64,000 bases of DNA from Streptomyces violaceorubidus (GTDB lineage: Bacteria; Actinomycetota; Actinomycetes; Streptomycetales; Streptomycetaceae). Shown piece by piece: positions 7,461-16,152 of this stretch. The stretch spans positions 62,001 through 126,000 of the forward strand of contig NZ_JODM01000006.1 of the NCBI RefSeq assembly GCF_000717995.1, read 5' to 3'. Every line of letters starts with the position of its first letter. The first letter of the stretch is position 1. The notes beneath the pieces are model-generated. The model worked only from the letters and a program-made list of their open reading frames with translations, searched no databases and was not told the origin of the DNA. The position numbers were made by a program, and so were the translations under genes.

Positions 7461-8695
7461 GCGGATCCCTGGGGGGGTTCCTGGCGGGCCTGGCCGTGGC
7501 CCTGCTCCCCCTGCTGGCCGCCGGCTTCTGGCTGGGGCGGCGCACGGCCCGCCCGCAGCACCTCGGCGGTCTGGGCACGCCGGTCGAGCACGCCACCTTC
7601 CAGACCCTGCACACCGCCTCCCTGGCCACGCCCCCGCTGCGGGCGGGCCTGACCGAGGAGACCGCCGGGAAGTCGGCCCGCAAACTGCGCTCCCTGCTGG
7701 GCACGGACGCGCTGTGCCTGACCGACCTCAAGGAGGTCCTGGTCTGGGACGGCGTGGGCACCCATCACCGCGCCGAGATCATGGAACGACTCGCCGGGCC
7801 GCTGGAGACCGGCCGCGGCGAGGCCTTCCGGCTCACCTGCGACACCCCGGACTGCACGGTGCGCTGGGCCGTCGTCGCCCCGCTCACCGTCGACGACCGG
7901 GTGCACGGCGCCCTCGTCGCCTGCGCGCCCCGCGAGTCCGCCGTCCTGGTCCGGGCCGCCGGAGAGGTGGCCCGCTGGGTCTCCGTCCAGCTGGAGCTGG
8001 CCGACCTCGACCAGTCCCGCACCCGGCTCATCGAGGCCGAGATCAAGGCGCTGCGCGCGCAGATCTCCCCGCACTTCATCTTCAACTCGCTCGCGGTGAT
8101 CGCGTCCTTCGTGCGCACCGACCCGGAGCGGGCCCGCGAGCTGCTCCTGGAGTTCGCCGACTTCACCCGCTACTCGTTCCGCAGGCACGGCGACTTCACC
8201 ACCCTCGCCGACGAGCTGCACGCCATCGACCACTACCTGGCGCTGGTGCGGGCCCGTTTCGGCGACCGCCTCGCCGTCACCCTCCAGATCGCCCCCGAGG
8301 TGCTGCCGGTCGCGCTGCCCTTCCTCTGCCTCCAGCCGCTCGTCGAGAACGCCGTCAAGCACGGCCTGGAGGGCAAGGCCGACCGGTGCCGCATCCAGAT
8401 CACCGCCCAGGACGCGGGCGCCGAGGCCCTGGTCGTCATCGAGGACGACGGTGCCGGCATGGACCCGGAGCTGCTGCGCCGCATCCTCGCGCGCGAGGTG
8501 AGCCCGTCGGGCGGCATCGGGCTGTCCAACGTCGACGACCGCCTCCGCCAGGTCTACGGAGACGACCACGGCCTCGTCATCGAGACGGCCGTCGGCGCGG
8601 GCATGAAGATCACGGTCCGGCTGCCGAAGTACCAGCCGGGCGTGCACTCGGCGGGGCGGCTCAGGCGCTCCGCGTGGCCACCAGCCCCAGGGTGA
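7457..8695 (+). CDS. LytS/YpdA-type sensor histidine kinase
   Basis: This 412-residue kinase starts in a 4-bp overlap with the symporter gene. It has one N-terminal hydrophobic segment (about residues 8-27), a GAF-like sensory region (about 45-185, with CLTDLKEVLVWDGVG and VRWAVVAPLTVDDRVHGAL), a coiled segment, then the His_kinase domain. The phospho-accepting histidine is His206 in QISPHFIFNSL. The ATPase has the N-box LVENAVKHGLEG and the G-boxes EDDGAGM and GGIGLSNVDDRL. With the LytTR regulator three genes upstream it forms a two-component pair bracketing the transporter. The ligand is unknown; a GAF-like input and only one membrane segment argue for cytoplasmic sensing or sensing through the symporter. 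Confidence 0.88.
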   Translation: MSGSLGGFLAGLAVALLPLLAAGFWLGRRTARPQHLGGLGTPVEHATFQTLHTASLATPPLRAGLTEETAGKSARKLRSLLGTDALCLTDLKEVLVWDGVGTHHRAEIMERLAGPLETGRGEAFRLTCDTPDCTVRWAVVAPLTVDDRVHGALVACAPRESAVLVRAAGEVARWVSVQLELADLDQSRTRLIEAEIKALRAQISPHFIFNSLAVIASFVRTDPERARELLLEFADFTRYSFRRHGDFTTLADELHAIDHYLALVRARFGDRLAVTLQIAPEVLPVALPFLCLQPLVENAVKHGLEGKADRCRIQITAQDAGAEALVVIEDDGAGMDPELLRRILAREVSPSGGIGLSNVDDRLRQVYGDDHGLVIETAVGAGMKITVRLPKYQPGVHSAGRLRRSAWPPAPG

Positions 8696-8831
8696 TCAGA
8701 CCCAGCACGACCCAGCCGAACCACAGCCAGCCGTTGCTGCCGAGCGCCACCGTGTAGGCCGTCACCGCGACGAGGCCGCCGATGGTCAGCGCCCCCATCG
8801 TCTTTGTCGAACTGTCCGTGGAACCGGGCAT
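8661..8831 (-). CDS. small membrane protein, function unknown
   Basis: This 56-residue ORF has a clear ribosome-binding site (AGGAGG about 8 bases before ATG). After a short Ser/Thr-rich N-terminus (MPGSTDSSTKTM) almost everything is hydrophobic, consistent with two short transmembrane helices (about 13-31 and 33-52) separated by GSNG. Its 3' end overlaps the end of the kinase gene on the other strand by 35 bp. I do not recognise the family. It lies upstream of ctaG on the same strand only in the sense of position; transcription runs away from the kinase. Confidence 0.6.
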   Translation of the reverse strand: MPGSTDSSTKTMGALTIGGLVAVTAYTVALGSNGWLWFGWVVLGLITLGLVATRSA

Positions 8832-8923
8832 CGCAACACCCTCCTCGTGGTCCGCTCCCCCCTATGGTGCCCCGGTTCCGGCTCCGGAGGGGTGCGGACG
8901 ACGAGATGCGTGCCCGTTTGCGC

Positions 8924-9874
8924 TCAGCCGCCGCGTGTGTTCAGCGAGGCCAGGTAGGCGTTGTACGCCGCCAGCTCCTTGTCGCCGTCGCGGTCGGCGG
9001 CCCGGTCGCTGCGCCGGGCCTGGCGCTCCTCCGAGGCGTACCACTGGAAGAGCAGCGCCAGCAGCACCAGCACGGACGGGACCTCGCTGAAGGCCCAGGC
9101 GATGCCACCGGCCGCGTTCTGGTCGGAGAGCGCGTCGATGCCGAGCGAGGCGGGCGGGTTCTTGAACGTCTCGACCATCGGCGAGGAGGCCATCATCAGG
9201 GCGATGCCGAAGAACGCGTGGAACGGCATGCCCGCGAACAGCTCCAGCATCCGCATCAGGTAGCCCGGCCGGTGCGGGCCCGGGTCCACGCCCATGATCG
9301 GCCAGAAGAACACCACGCCCACCGCGAGGAAGTGCACCATCATCCCGATGTGCCCGGCCTGGGAGCCCATCAGGGTGTCGAAGAGCGGGGTGAAGTACAG
9401 CGCGTACAGGCTCGCGATGAACAGCGGGATGGTGAACGCGGGGTGTGTGATGATCCGCATGTAGCGGCTGTGCAGCAGCATCAGCAGCAGTTCGCGGGGG
9501 CCCTTGCGGCCACGGCCCGCCGGGGGCAGCGCGCGCAGGGCCAGCGTGATCGGGGCGCCGAGCAGCAGCAGGATCGGCGACACCATGCTGATCACCATGT
9601 GCTGCACCATGTGCACGCTGAACATGACCATGCCGTAGTCGTTGAGCTTGGTGCACATCATCAGGGCGATGCTCAGCACACCGGCCACGAAGGCCACGGT
9701 CCGGCCGACCGGCCACTTGTCACCGCGCCGCACCAGACGGGCGACGCCCCAGCCGTACAGCGCCAGTCCCAGGAGGCAGGCGATCAGGAAGAAGGGATCC
9801 GCCGACCAGGCGAGACCTCGCCCCAGCGTGAACGGCGGCAGATCCATCGTCATGCCGTGCCCGCTGTGATCCAT
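8924..9874 (-). CDS. ctaG: cytochrome c oxidase assembly protein, CtaG/Caa3 type
   Basis: This 316-residue polytopic membrane protein belongs to the CtaG_Caa3 family, whose members help deliver copper to cytochrome oxidase. It begins with the Met/His-rich MDHSGHGMTMD, a plausible copper-binding tail. Several hydrophobic helices follow, with the conserved segments MVMFSVHMVQHMVISMV, with HMVQH near the middle, and ITHPAFTIPLF. The C-terminus is charged and cytoplasmic. I start it at this ATG because AGGAG lies 8 bases upstream. The longer reading frame upstream runs through a repeat and is not convincing. Confidence 0.87.
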   Translation of the reverse strand: MDHSGHGMTMDLPPFTLGRGLAWSADPFFLIACLLGLALYGWGVARLVRRGDKWPVGRTVAFVAGVLSIALMMCTKLNDYGMVMFSVHMVQHMVISMVSPILLLLGAPITLALRALPPAGRGRKGPRELLLMLLHSRYMRIITHPAFTIPLFIASLYALYFTPLFDTLMGSQAGHIGMMVHFLAVGVVFFWPIMGVDPGPHRPGYLMRMLELFAGMPFHAFFGIALMMASSPMVETFKNPPASLGIDALSDQNAAGGIAWAFSEVPSVLVLLALLFQWYASEERQARRSDRAADRDGDKELAAYNAYLASLNTRGG

Positions 9875-10007
9875 CCGCCCGCTCCTGTTTCGTGGGGGTT
9901 GAGCGCGGTTGAACGCCGCTTGTCCGAAGCAAGCGTAGAACCGCCCCCGGGGCCATCTGCGACCGGGGGGCGGCGAAAGCGCCTCGAAGGGGCGCGGGGC
10001 TGTATCA

Positions 10008-10057
10008 GTCTGCGGCTCCGCCGCGTGGGCGCGAGCAACCACGTACCAGCCGCAGAC
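10008..10057. repeat. palindromic element downstream of pfkA (Streptomyces-type dispersed repeat)
   Basis: A 10-bp inverted repeat (GTCTGCGGCT and AGCCGCAGAC) flanks a 30-bp centre reading CCGCCGCGTGGGCGCGAGCA at its left part. Very similar modules of the form ggggctgtat..tgcggctccgccgcgtgggcgcga occur, from memory, in many Streptomyces intergenic regions. It sits 18 bp beyond the phosphofructokinase stop and could fold as that gene's transcription terminator. Confidence 0.6.
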
Positions 10058-10074
10058 GGCGTACTACAGCGACC

Positions 10075-11100
10075 TCAAAGAACACACTCCGCCTCCGCGT
10101 ACCGCGCGTCCGGCACCGTCTTCAGGGATTCCACCGCCTCGGCGAGCGACACCATCTCGATGCCGGTCCCCCGCAGAGCGGTCATCATCCCGAACTCCCC
10201 GCGGTGCACGGCCTCCACCGCGTGCCACCCGAACCGCGTCGCCAGCACCCGGTCGTACGCCGTCGGCGTGCCCCCGCGCTGGACGTGCCCGAGTATCACC
10301 GGCCGGGCCTCCTTGCCGAGCCGCTCCTCCAGCTCGATCGAGAGCTGGCGGGCGATCCCGGCGAAGCGCTCGTGACCGTAGACGTCCTTGCCGCCCTCGT
10401 CGAAGTCCATGGTGCCGGCCTTCGGCTTGGCGCCCTCCGCGGCCACCACGATGGCGAACCGCTTGCCCGCGGAGAAACGCTCCCCGACCTTCGCGGTCAA
10501 CTCGTCGATGTCGAAGGGCCGCTCCGGGACGACGACGGCGTGCGCGCCGGCCGCCATGCCCGAGTGCAGCGCGATCCAGCCCGTGTGCCGGCCCATGACC
10601 TCGACGATCAGCACCCGCTGGTGCGACTCGGCGGTGGTCTTCAGCCGGTCCAGGGCCTCGGTGGCGACGGTCACGGCGGTGTCGAAGCCGAAGGTGACGT
10701 CGGTGACCGCTATGTCGTTGTCGATGGTCTTGGGCACGCCCACGATCGGCAGGCCGTTGTCGGACAGCAGCCGGGCCGCCTTCAGCGTGCCCTCGCCGCC
10801 GATCGGGATGATCGCGTCGAGACCGAGTTCCTCGACGTGGCCGCGGGCCCGCTCGACGCCGTCCCGCAGGTGCTCGGGACGGACCCGGGAGGAGCCGAGG
10901 ATGGTGCCGCCGAGGGCCAGGATGCCGCCGACCGCGTCGAGGTCGAGCTTGAGGTAGTCGCACTCCAGGAGGCCCTTCCAGCCGTCCCGGAAACCGATGA
11001 CCTCGTCGCCGTGGTCGACGACGGCACGGTGCACGACGGACCGGATGACGGCGTTCAGGCCGGGGCAGTCGCCGCCGGACGTGAGGACACCAATGCGCAT
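10075..11100 (-). CDS. pfkA: 6-phosphofructokinase
   Basis: This 341-residue enzyme phosphorylates fructose 6-phosphate to fructose 1,6-bisphosphate in glycolysis. The nucleotide loop TSGGDCPGLNAVI is at residues 8-20, GGEGTLKAA follows near 100-108, KTIDNDI is the substrate/catalytic motif, and EVMGRHTGWIAL is present. The residue after GGE is Gly, which in this superfamily goes with ATP as donor. The lysine in VPKTIDNDI is seen in the actinobacterial and PPi-type groups, so a PPi-dependent reaction is less likely but not excluded by motif alone. In S. coelicolor there are three pfkA paralogues, and by position this would match pfkA3 (recalled). A GAAGG motif lies about 12 bases before the ATG. 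Confidence 0.92.
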   Translation of the reverse strand: MRIGVLTSGGDCPGLNAVIRSVVHRAVVDHGDEVIGFRDGWKGLLECDYLKLDLDAVGGILALGGTILGSSRVRPEHLRDGVERARGHVEELGLDAIIPIGGEGTLKAARLLSDNGLPIVGVPKTIDNDIAVTDVTFGFDTAVTVATEALDRLKTTAESHQRVLIVEVMGRHTGWIALHSGMAAGAHAVVVPERPFDIDELTAKVGERFSAGKRFAIVVAAEGAKPKAGTMDFDEGGKDVYGHERFAGIARQLSIELEERLGKEARPVILGHVQRGGTPTAYDRVLATRFGWHAVEAVHRGEFGMMTALRGTGIEMVSLAEAVESLKTVPDARYAEAECVL

Positions 11101-11266
11101 AGCCCGAATTACCTTCTCAACGTGGCACGGGTCCGGACCGCGCTGTCCGGCTCGATCCCCGCCACCCTAGCGGCATCGGGGGGCGGGGCCGAACCGTGCG
11201 TCCGCCTACTGGACGAGCCCGCTCACCTGTGCGGACGCGCCATCAGACGGGCCGAGGCCCGGGGTC

Positions 11267-11995
11267 TCAGGCGGGCTGCTGCGCCGCCGCGATGCGCTCG
11301 TTGCGGAGCGCCTCGTACCAGCGGTCGTCGGTCGGCGGCAGCGCGTTGACGTCGAGGGCCAGCTTCAGCAGCAGATCCGCGATCTGCGGGTTGCGGGCCA
11401 GCACGGGACCGTGCATGTACGTGCCGAAGACCGTGTCGTTGTACGCGCCCTCGGTGCCGTCCCCCGTGCCGTTGCCGTTGCCGAAGCGGACCTGGGCGAG
11501 CGGCCGGGCGCCCGGCCCGACGTGGGTGACGCCCTGGTGGTTCTCGAAGCCGGTCAGCGGGGGCAGGCCGAGGCGAGGGTCGATGTCGCCGAGGACGTCG
11601 CCGACGCACCGCGCGCCCTCGCCGCGGGTGGAGACCACGTCGAGCAGACCGAGGCCCGGCTCGCGCTGACCGAGGTCGTTGATGAACTCGTGGCCCAGGA
11701 TCTGGTAGCCCGCGCAGACCGAGAAGACGATCGCGCCGTTCTCCACCGCCCGGTACAGACCGCCGTCGCGGCGCAGCCGCTCGGCCGCGAGCCGCTGCGG
11801 CCGGTCCTCGCCGCCCCCGATGAGGTAGATGTCGCCGGAGGTCGGGATCGGCTGGTCGCTGCGCACGTCGAGCCGGGCCACGTCGAGGCCGCGCTGGCGG
11901 GCCCGGCGCTCCACGACGAGGGCGTTGCCCTGGTCGCCGTAGGTGCTGAGCAGGTCCGGGTAGATCCAGACGATCCGCAGTTGGTTGTCGCTCAC
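11267..11995 (-). CDS. gatD: lipid II isoglutaminyl synthase, glutaminase subunit GatD
   Basis: This 242-residue class I glutamine amidotransferase of the CobB/CobQ type supplies ammonia to MurT for amidation of the D-glutamate of lipid II. The catalytic cysteine is Cys94 in FSVCAGYQIL, the same position as in pneumococcal GatD (recalled). The catalytic histidine is His195 in GTYMHGPVL. The N-terminal WIYPDLLSTYGDQGNALV is characteristic of the family. The GTG start has AGGGGA upstream. murT ends 23 bp before it on the same strand, so the two are surely cotranscribed. An Asn/Gly/Thr-rich loop (about 172-182) is a small insertion. Confidence 0.92.
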   Translation of the reverse strand: MSDNQLRIVWIYPDLLSTYGDQGNALVVERRARQRGLDVARLDVRSDQPIPTSGDIYLIGGGEDRPQRLAAERLRRDGGLYRAVENGAIVFSVCAGYQILGHEFINDLGQREPGLGLLDVVSTRGEGARCVGDVLGDIDPRLGLPPLTGFENHQGVTHVGPGARPLAQVRFGNGNGTGDGTEGAYNDTVFGTYMHGPVLARNPQIADLLLKLALDVNALPPTDDRWYEALRNERIAAAQQPA

Positions 11996-12018
11996 GAAAA
12001 TCCCCTGAAGTCTCGCGG

Positions 12019-13257
12019 TCAGTTGCCGACGCGGCGGCGCAGGTCCTGGAAGGCGGTGTAGTTCGCGATGACCTCGATGCGTCCCGGCGGGCACAGCTGG
12101 ACCGCCTGGTCGAGGTCCTCGCACACCTGGAACTGCTGGTTCGCGACCTCCAGGCGCACCGCGAGGTCCAGCTTCCGGTCGCCGATCACACAGATCGGGT
12201 GGCCGGACAGCCGGGTGTAGTCCACGTCCCACAGCCAGGAGGTGTCGGTGCCGTCGGCGCCGCGCGCGTTCACCGAGAGGATCACCGGGGCCGGGGGCGG
12301 GTCGATCAGGGAGAAGGTCTCCAGCCAGCCCGCCGGGTTCTTGGCGAGCAGCAGGCGCAGGTCGCGCCCCTGGAACTGGACCACGTCGTAGCGCCCGGCG
12401 ACCGCCTGCACCTGGTACATGCGCTCCAGCGCGACCTGCGGCGGCACTCCGAAGACGGCGGCGACGGCGGCCGAGGAGGCGGCGTTGGCCTTGTTGGCAC
12501 GGCCCGGCAGCTGGAGGTGGATCGGCCAGGCGGAGCCGTGCGGGTCGAGGACGTGGTCGCCGGACAGCGCCCAGCTCGGCGTGGGACGGCGGAAGCCGCA
12601 CTCGCCGCAGAACCAGTCGTCGCCGGGGCGCTGCATCACGCCGCCGCAGGACGGGCAGGACCAGGCGTCGTCCTTCCACATCTGGCCCGCGGCGACCCAG
12701 ATCACGTTGGGGGAGGAGGAGGCGGCCCACACCACCAGCGGGTCGTCGGCGTTGGCGACGACCACGGCCTTCGAGCCGGCCAGGCCCTCGCGCCAGTTCT
12801 CGGCGAGCATCCGGGTCTCGGCCGCGCGGTCCAGCTGGTCGCGGGAGAGGTTGAGCAGCGCGATGCACTTCGGGTCGGTGGCCTGGGCGACGCCGACGAG
12901 GTACTTCTCGTCGACCTCGATGACCCCGTAGCGGGCGTCCGCGCCGCCCGCGAGCGCCGAGGTGATGCCGGCCGGCATGTTGGCGCCGAGGGCGTTGGAG
13001 ACGACCGGACCGGCCGCCTTGAGCGCCTCGGCGATGAGCCGGGTGGTGGTGGTCTTGCCGTTGGTCGCCGAGACCAGCGTCACGTCCAGGTGCTGGGCGA
13101 GCCGGTGCAGGAGGTCGGGGTCGAGTTTCAGCGCGACCCGGCCACCGATCACCGAACCGCTGCCGCGCCCCGCGGCACGGGACGCCGCAGCGACCGCCTT
13201 GCCCGCGGTCACGGCGATCTTGGCCCGCGGCGTGAGCGGGTCCGAGTTGCCTGCCAT
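12019..13257 (-). CDS. murT: lipid II isoglutaminyl synthase, Mur ligase subunit MurT
   Basis: This 412-residue Mur-ligase homologue activates the D-Glu alpha-carboxylate of lipid II with ATP and receives ammonia from GatD. The ATP loop is VSATNGKTTTTR (residues 62-73). A four-cysteine zinc ribbon (CPSCGG and CGECGF near 215-240) is a known MurT insertion. The C-terminal DUF1727 domain is present to the end. This amidation at the membrane's inner face is required for efficient cross-linking in many Gram-positive bacteria. The 180-bp region shared with divergent def presumably holds both promoters. Confidence 0.92.
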   Translation of the reverse strand: MAGNSDPLTPRAKIAVTAGKAVAAASRAAGRGSGSVIGGRVALKLDPDLLHRLAQHLDVTLVSATNGKTTTTRLIAEALKAAGPVVSNALGANMPAGITSALAGGADARYGVIEVDEKYLVGVAQATDPKCIALLNLSRDQLDRAAETRMLAENWREGLAGSKAVVVANADDPLVVWAASSSPNVIWVAAGQMWKDDAWSCPSCGGVMQRPGDDWFCGECGFRRPTPSWALSGDHVLDPHGSAWPIHLQLPGRANKANAASSAAVAAVFGVPPQVALERMYQVQAVAGRYDVVQFQGRDLRLLLAKNPAGWLETFSLIDPPPAPVILSVNARGADGTDTSWLWDVDYTRLSGHPICVIGDRKLDLAVRLEVANQQFQVCEDLDQAVQLCPPGRIEVIANYTAFQDLRRRVGN

Positions 13258-13436
13258 CAGTTCTCGATCCTCCTTGCCGTACGCGCCGCGCCTGAAGCCT
13301 GTGAAGCCTGACGGCCACGTGGTGTGGACCTCAGCCTATCGAGATCCATTCGCACTCCCGAATCGCGGCACCGGCCACCGGGTTCCGGCGGTGGGCGCGT
13401 GCCGCCGGTGGACACAGGGACCTTACTCTGGCCGCC

Positions 13437-13976
13437 ATGCGACACGGCTCCATCCCGGGCGCCCACGGGCGCGTCCGTCCCCTCAACCTCCTCGGCGACC
13501 CCGTCCTGCACGCCCCCTGCGCGCAGGTGACGGACTTCGGTCCGCAACTCGCGGCGCTCGTGGAGGACTTGTTCGCGACCATGTACGCCGCCCACGGCGT
13601 GGGTCTGGCCGCGAACCAGATCGGCGAGGCGCTGCGCGTCTTCGTGTACGACTGCCCGGACGACGAGGACGAGCGGCACCTCGGGCACGTGGTGAACCCC
13701 CGGCTGGTGGAGACCGGCGGGGTGGTGGTGCGGGGTCCGGAGGGCTGTCTGTCGCTGCCGGGTCTGGAGGCGGGGACCGAGCGGCACGACGAGGCGGTGG
13801 TGACGGGGTTCACGCTCACCGGTGAGCCGGTCACCGTACGCGGGACGGGCTTCTTCGCGCGGTGCCTCCAGCACGAGTGCGACCACCTGGAGGGGCGGAT
13901 CTACGCCGATCGCCTGTCCGGTCGGCGCCACCGGAAGCTGATGCGCCAGGCGGCGCGGGCGTCCTGGCACCGCTGA
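13437..13976 (+). CDS. def: peptide deformylase
   Basis: This 179-residue metalloenzyme removes the N-formyl group from nascent proteins. All three family motifs are present: GVGLAANQI (54-62), EGCLSLPG (102-109, metal ligand Cys104) and QHECDHLEG (145-153, ligands His146 and His150, catalytic Glu147). Length and spacing are normal. Streptomyces commonly carry several paralogues, so this is one of a set. A short Arg/His-rich N-terminus precedes the conserved PLNLLGDPVL. Confidence 0.93.
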   Translation: MRHGSIPGAHGRVRPLNLLGDPVLHAPCAQVTDFGPQLAALVEDLFATMYAAHGVGLAANQIGEALRVFVYDCPDDEDERHLGHVVNPRLVETGGVVVRGPEGCLSLPGLEAGTERHDEAVVTGFTLTGEPVTVRGTGFFARCLQHECDHLEGRIYADRLSGRRHRKLMRQAARASWHR

Positions 13977-13978
13977 GC

Positions 13979-14017
13979 GCCCCGGCGGCGACGAAGCGGC
14001 CGCGCGGCGGCCGGGGC
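13979..14017. terminator. GC-rich hairpin between convergent def and tetR
   Basis: Eight-bp arms GCCCCGGC and GCCGGGGC enclose a GC-rich loop in the 43-bp gap between two convergent stop codons. The position suggests a bidirectional terminator. No T-run is visible, which is normal in Streptomyces. Confidence 0.45.
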
Positions 14018-14019
14018 GG

Positions 14020-14676
14020 TCAGAACCCCGGGCCGCCCGCCTTGTCGCCGGCCTCGGCGAGGCGACCCCACAGCAGGTCGGCGAGCGTGCGGACCAACTC
14101 CTCCCGGGGGCAGGGCCGTTCGCCCAGCCACCAGTCCCCGGCGGCGTGCATCATGCCGACGATCCCGTGCCCCCAGACCCGGGCCAGCTGCTGGGTGCCC
14201 GGTCCGACGTCGAGGCGCTCCTCGATGACCTGGGCCAGCTCCTCGCCCATGCGGCGCAGCAGCGGCGCCGAGTGCCTGCCGACGTCGAAGCCCTGCTCGG
14301 ACTGGTCGCCCGGGGTGCCGGCGCCCTCCGCCGGATGCATCAGGAAGCGGTACACCTGCGGGCGGGCCTCGATGGCCGCCAGATAGGTGTCGAGGGTGGA
14401 CTCCACACGCTGCCGCCGCTCCGCCGGGGCGTCCAGGGCGGCCCGCAGCGAGGCGAGGAGGGCGTCGGTGTGCCGGACGGCGAGGGCGGCGTAGAGTCCG
14501 CCCTTGTCGCCGAAGTGGCGGTAGAGGATGGGCTTGGTGATGCCCGCCTCGGCGGCGATGGCGTTCATCGAGGCGTGCGGACCGTCGCGCAGCACCACCC
14601 GGTCGGCCGCCTCCAGCAGCTCGCGCCGTCTGCGGTCGGCGGACGTCTGCTGATCGGTCCGCTGCGTGGTGTTCAT
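14020..14676 (-). CDS. TetR-family transcriptional regulator
   Basis: This 218-residue regulator has the TetR DNA-binding domain at residues 15-65 (RRRELLEAADRVVLRDG, then AIAAEAGITKPILYRHFGDK). A helical ligand-binding domain follows. It is divergent from an acyl-CoA dehydrogenase gene, with two palindromes in the shared promoter region. It therefore very likely represses that gene, and perhaps itself, with a fatty acyl-CoA or related acyl ligand as inducer. The ligand is inferred from context only. Confidence 0.88.
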   Translation of the reverse strand: MNTTQRTDQQTSADRRRRELLEAADRVVLRDGPHASMNAIAAEAGITKPILYRHFGDKGGLYAALAVRHTDALLASLRAALDAPAERRQRVESTLDTYLAAIEARPQVYRFLMHPAEGAGTPGDQSEQGFDVGRHSAPLLRRMGEELAQVIEERLDVGPGTQQLARVWGHGIVGMMHAAGDWWLGERPCPREELVRTLADLLWGRLAEAGDKAGGPGF

Positions 14677-14772
14677 GTGCTCTCCCCACCCGTGCTGTTT
14701 CGGTGACGCCTGCGCAAACTAACACTCACTGGACGTGGGCCATCGAACGGGAGGGCGAGGGCGCCCGGGGAG

Positions 14773-14823
14773 TTGACTTTTCCTACCCATGGGTAACAGA
14801 CTCGGTGTTACCGCAAGTAACAC
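14773..14823 (+). promoter_or_regulatory. promoter with two palindromic operators upstream of acyl-CoA dehydrogenase
   Basis: A TTGACT -35 (14773-14778) is followed by a perfect 10-bp palindrome ACCCATGGGT (14785-14794) and by a 7-bp inverted repeat GTGTTAC, 5 bases, GTAACAC (14805-14823). The -10 is not sharp (CAGACT at 18-bp spacing). The dyads overlap the expected promoter and start site, as for a TetR repressor encoded divergently. The dehydrogenase ribosome-binding site GGAGGGG follows. Confidence 0.65.
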
Positions 14824-14846
14824 GCAGGGGCGTCACTGGAGGGGAC

Positions 14847-16073
14847 ATGGCCGAGTTCACCATGGAGCTGAGCGACGAACAGAAGGAGGTCCGGGACTGG
14901 CTGCACGGCTTCGCGGCCGACGTCATCCGCCCCGCGGCCGCCGAATGGGACGAGCGCGAGGAGACTCCCTGGCCGGTCATCCAGGAGGCCGCCAAGGTCG
15001 GCATCTACTCCCTGGACTTCTACGCCCAGCAGTACTTCGACCCCACCGGCCTCGGCATCCCCATGGCGATGGAGGAGCTGTTCTGGGGCGACGCGGGCAT
15101 CGCCCTGTCGATCGTCGGCACGGGCCTGGCCGCCGTGGGCGTCCTCGCCAACGGCACCGAGGAGCAGATCGGCACCTGGATCCCGCAGATGTACGGCGAC
15201 GCCAACGACGTCAAGGTCGCCGCCTTCTGCTCCTCCGAGCCCGACGCCGGCTCCGACGTCGCCTCCATGCGCACCCGGGCCGTCTACGACGAGGCCAAGG
15301 ACGAGTGGGTGCTCAACGGCACCAAGACCTGGGCGACCAACGGCGGCATCGCCAACGTCCACGTGGTCGTCGCGGTCGTCGACCCGGACCTCGGCTCCAA
15401 GGGTCACGCCTCCTTCATCGTCCCGCCCGGCACGCAGGGGCTGTCCCAGGGCCAGAAGTTCAAGAAGCACGGCATCCGCGCCTCGCACACCGCCGAGGTC
15501 GTCCTCGACAACGTGCGCGTGCCCGGCTCCTGCCTGCTCGGCGGCAAGGAGAAGCTGGACGCCCGCCTGGCCCGCGCCCGGGAGAAGGCCAGGAAGGGCG
15601 GCGAGCGAGTGAAGAACGCGGCGATGGCCACCTTCGAGGCGTCCCGCCCGGCGGTCGGCGCGATGGCGGTCGGCACCGCCCGGGCCGCGTACGAGGTCGC
15701 GCTGGAGTACGCGCAGACCCGGGAGCAGTTCGGGCGCCCCATCATCGACAACCAGGGCGTCGCCTTCCAGCTCGCCGACATGCGGACGTCCATCGACGCG
15801 GCGCGGCTGCTGGTGTGGCGGGCCTCGTGGATGGCGATCAACGGCAAGCCGTTCACGGCGGCCGAGGGCTCGATGTCCAAGCTGTTCGCGAGTGAGACCG
15901 CGAAGAAGGTGACCGCCCAGGCGGTCCAGATCCTCGGCGGCAACGGCTACACGCGGGAGTACCCGGTGGAGCGGATGCACCGCGACTCCGCGATCTACAC
16001 GATCTTCGAGGGGACGAGCGAGATCCAGCGGCTGGTGATCGCGCGGACGCTTGCCGGGATGCCCATTCGCTGA
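14847..16073 (+). CDS. acyl-CoA dehydrogenase
   Basis: This 408-residue flavoprotein catalyses alpha,beta-dehydrogenation of an acyl-CoA thioester, passing electrons to ETF. Family signatures are CSSEPDAGSDVASM (FAD/substrate contact), GTKTWATNGG, and QILGGNGYTREYPVERMHRD with FEGTSEIQRLVIAR at the C-terminus. The second-to-last motif contains the segment that in straight-chain enzymes carries the catalytic glutamate (IFEGTSE). A Lys/Arg-rich insertion (about 235-250, REKARKGGERVK) is slightly unusual. I place the start at MAEFTMELSDEQ, directly after a strong GGAGGGGAC site; the longer frame upstream would run through the operators. Regulation by the divergent TetR protein is likely. Confidence 0.9.
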   Translation: MAEFTMELSDEQKEVRDWLHGFAADVIRPAAAEWDEREETPWPVIQEAAKVGIYSLDFYAQQYFDPTGLGIPMAMEELFWGDAGIALSIVGTGLAAVGVLANGTEEQIGTWIPQMYGDANDVKVAAFCSSEPDAGSDVASMRTRAVYDEAKDEWVLNGTKTWATNGGIANVHVVVAVVDPDLGSKGHASFIVPPGTQGLSQGQKFKKHGIRASHTAEVVLDNVRVPGSCLLGGKEKLDARLARAREKARKGGERVKNAAMATFEASRPAVGAMAVGTARAAYEVALEYAQTREQFGRPIIDNQGVAFQLADMRTSIDAARLLVWRASWMAINGKPFTAAEGSMSKLFASETAKKVTAQAVQILGGNGYTREYPVERMHRDSAIYTIFEGTSEIQRLVIARTLAGMPIR

Positions 16074-16152
16074 ACGCCGTTTCGCAGTGGCGTGCACCGC
16101 CCGGTCGCCCGAGCGTGACGCGTACCGGCCTCGGCAACGGGGGCCGGCGCCG

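Noticed and set aside
6685..7761. Long minus-strand reading frame rich in Cys-Pro-Cys-Ala repeats opposite the symporter tail
   Set aside because: It is the antisense reading of the 15-bp repeat array; it has no ribosome-binding site and no folded domain outside the array.
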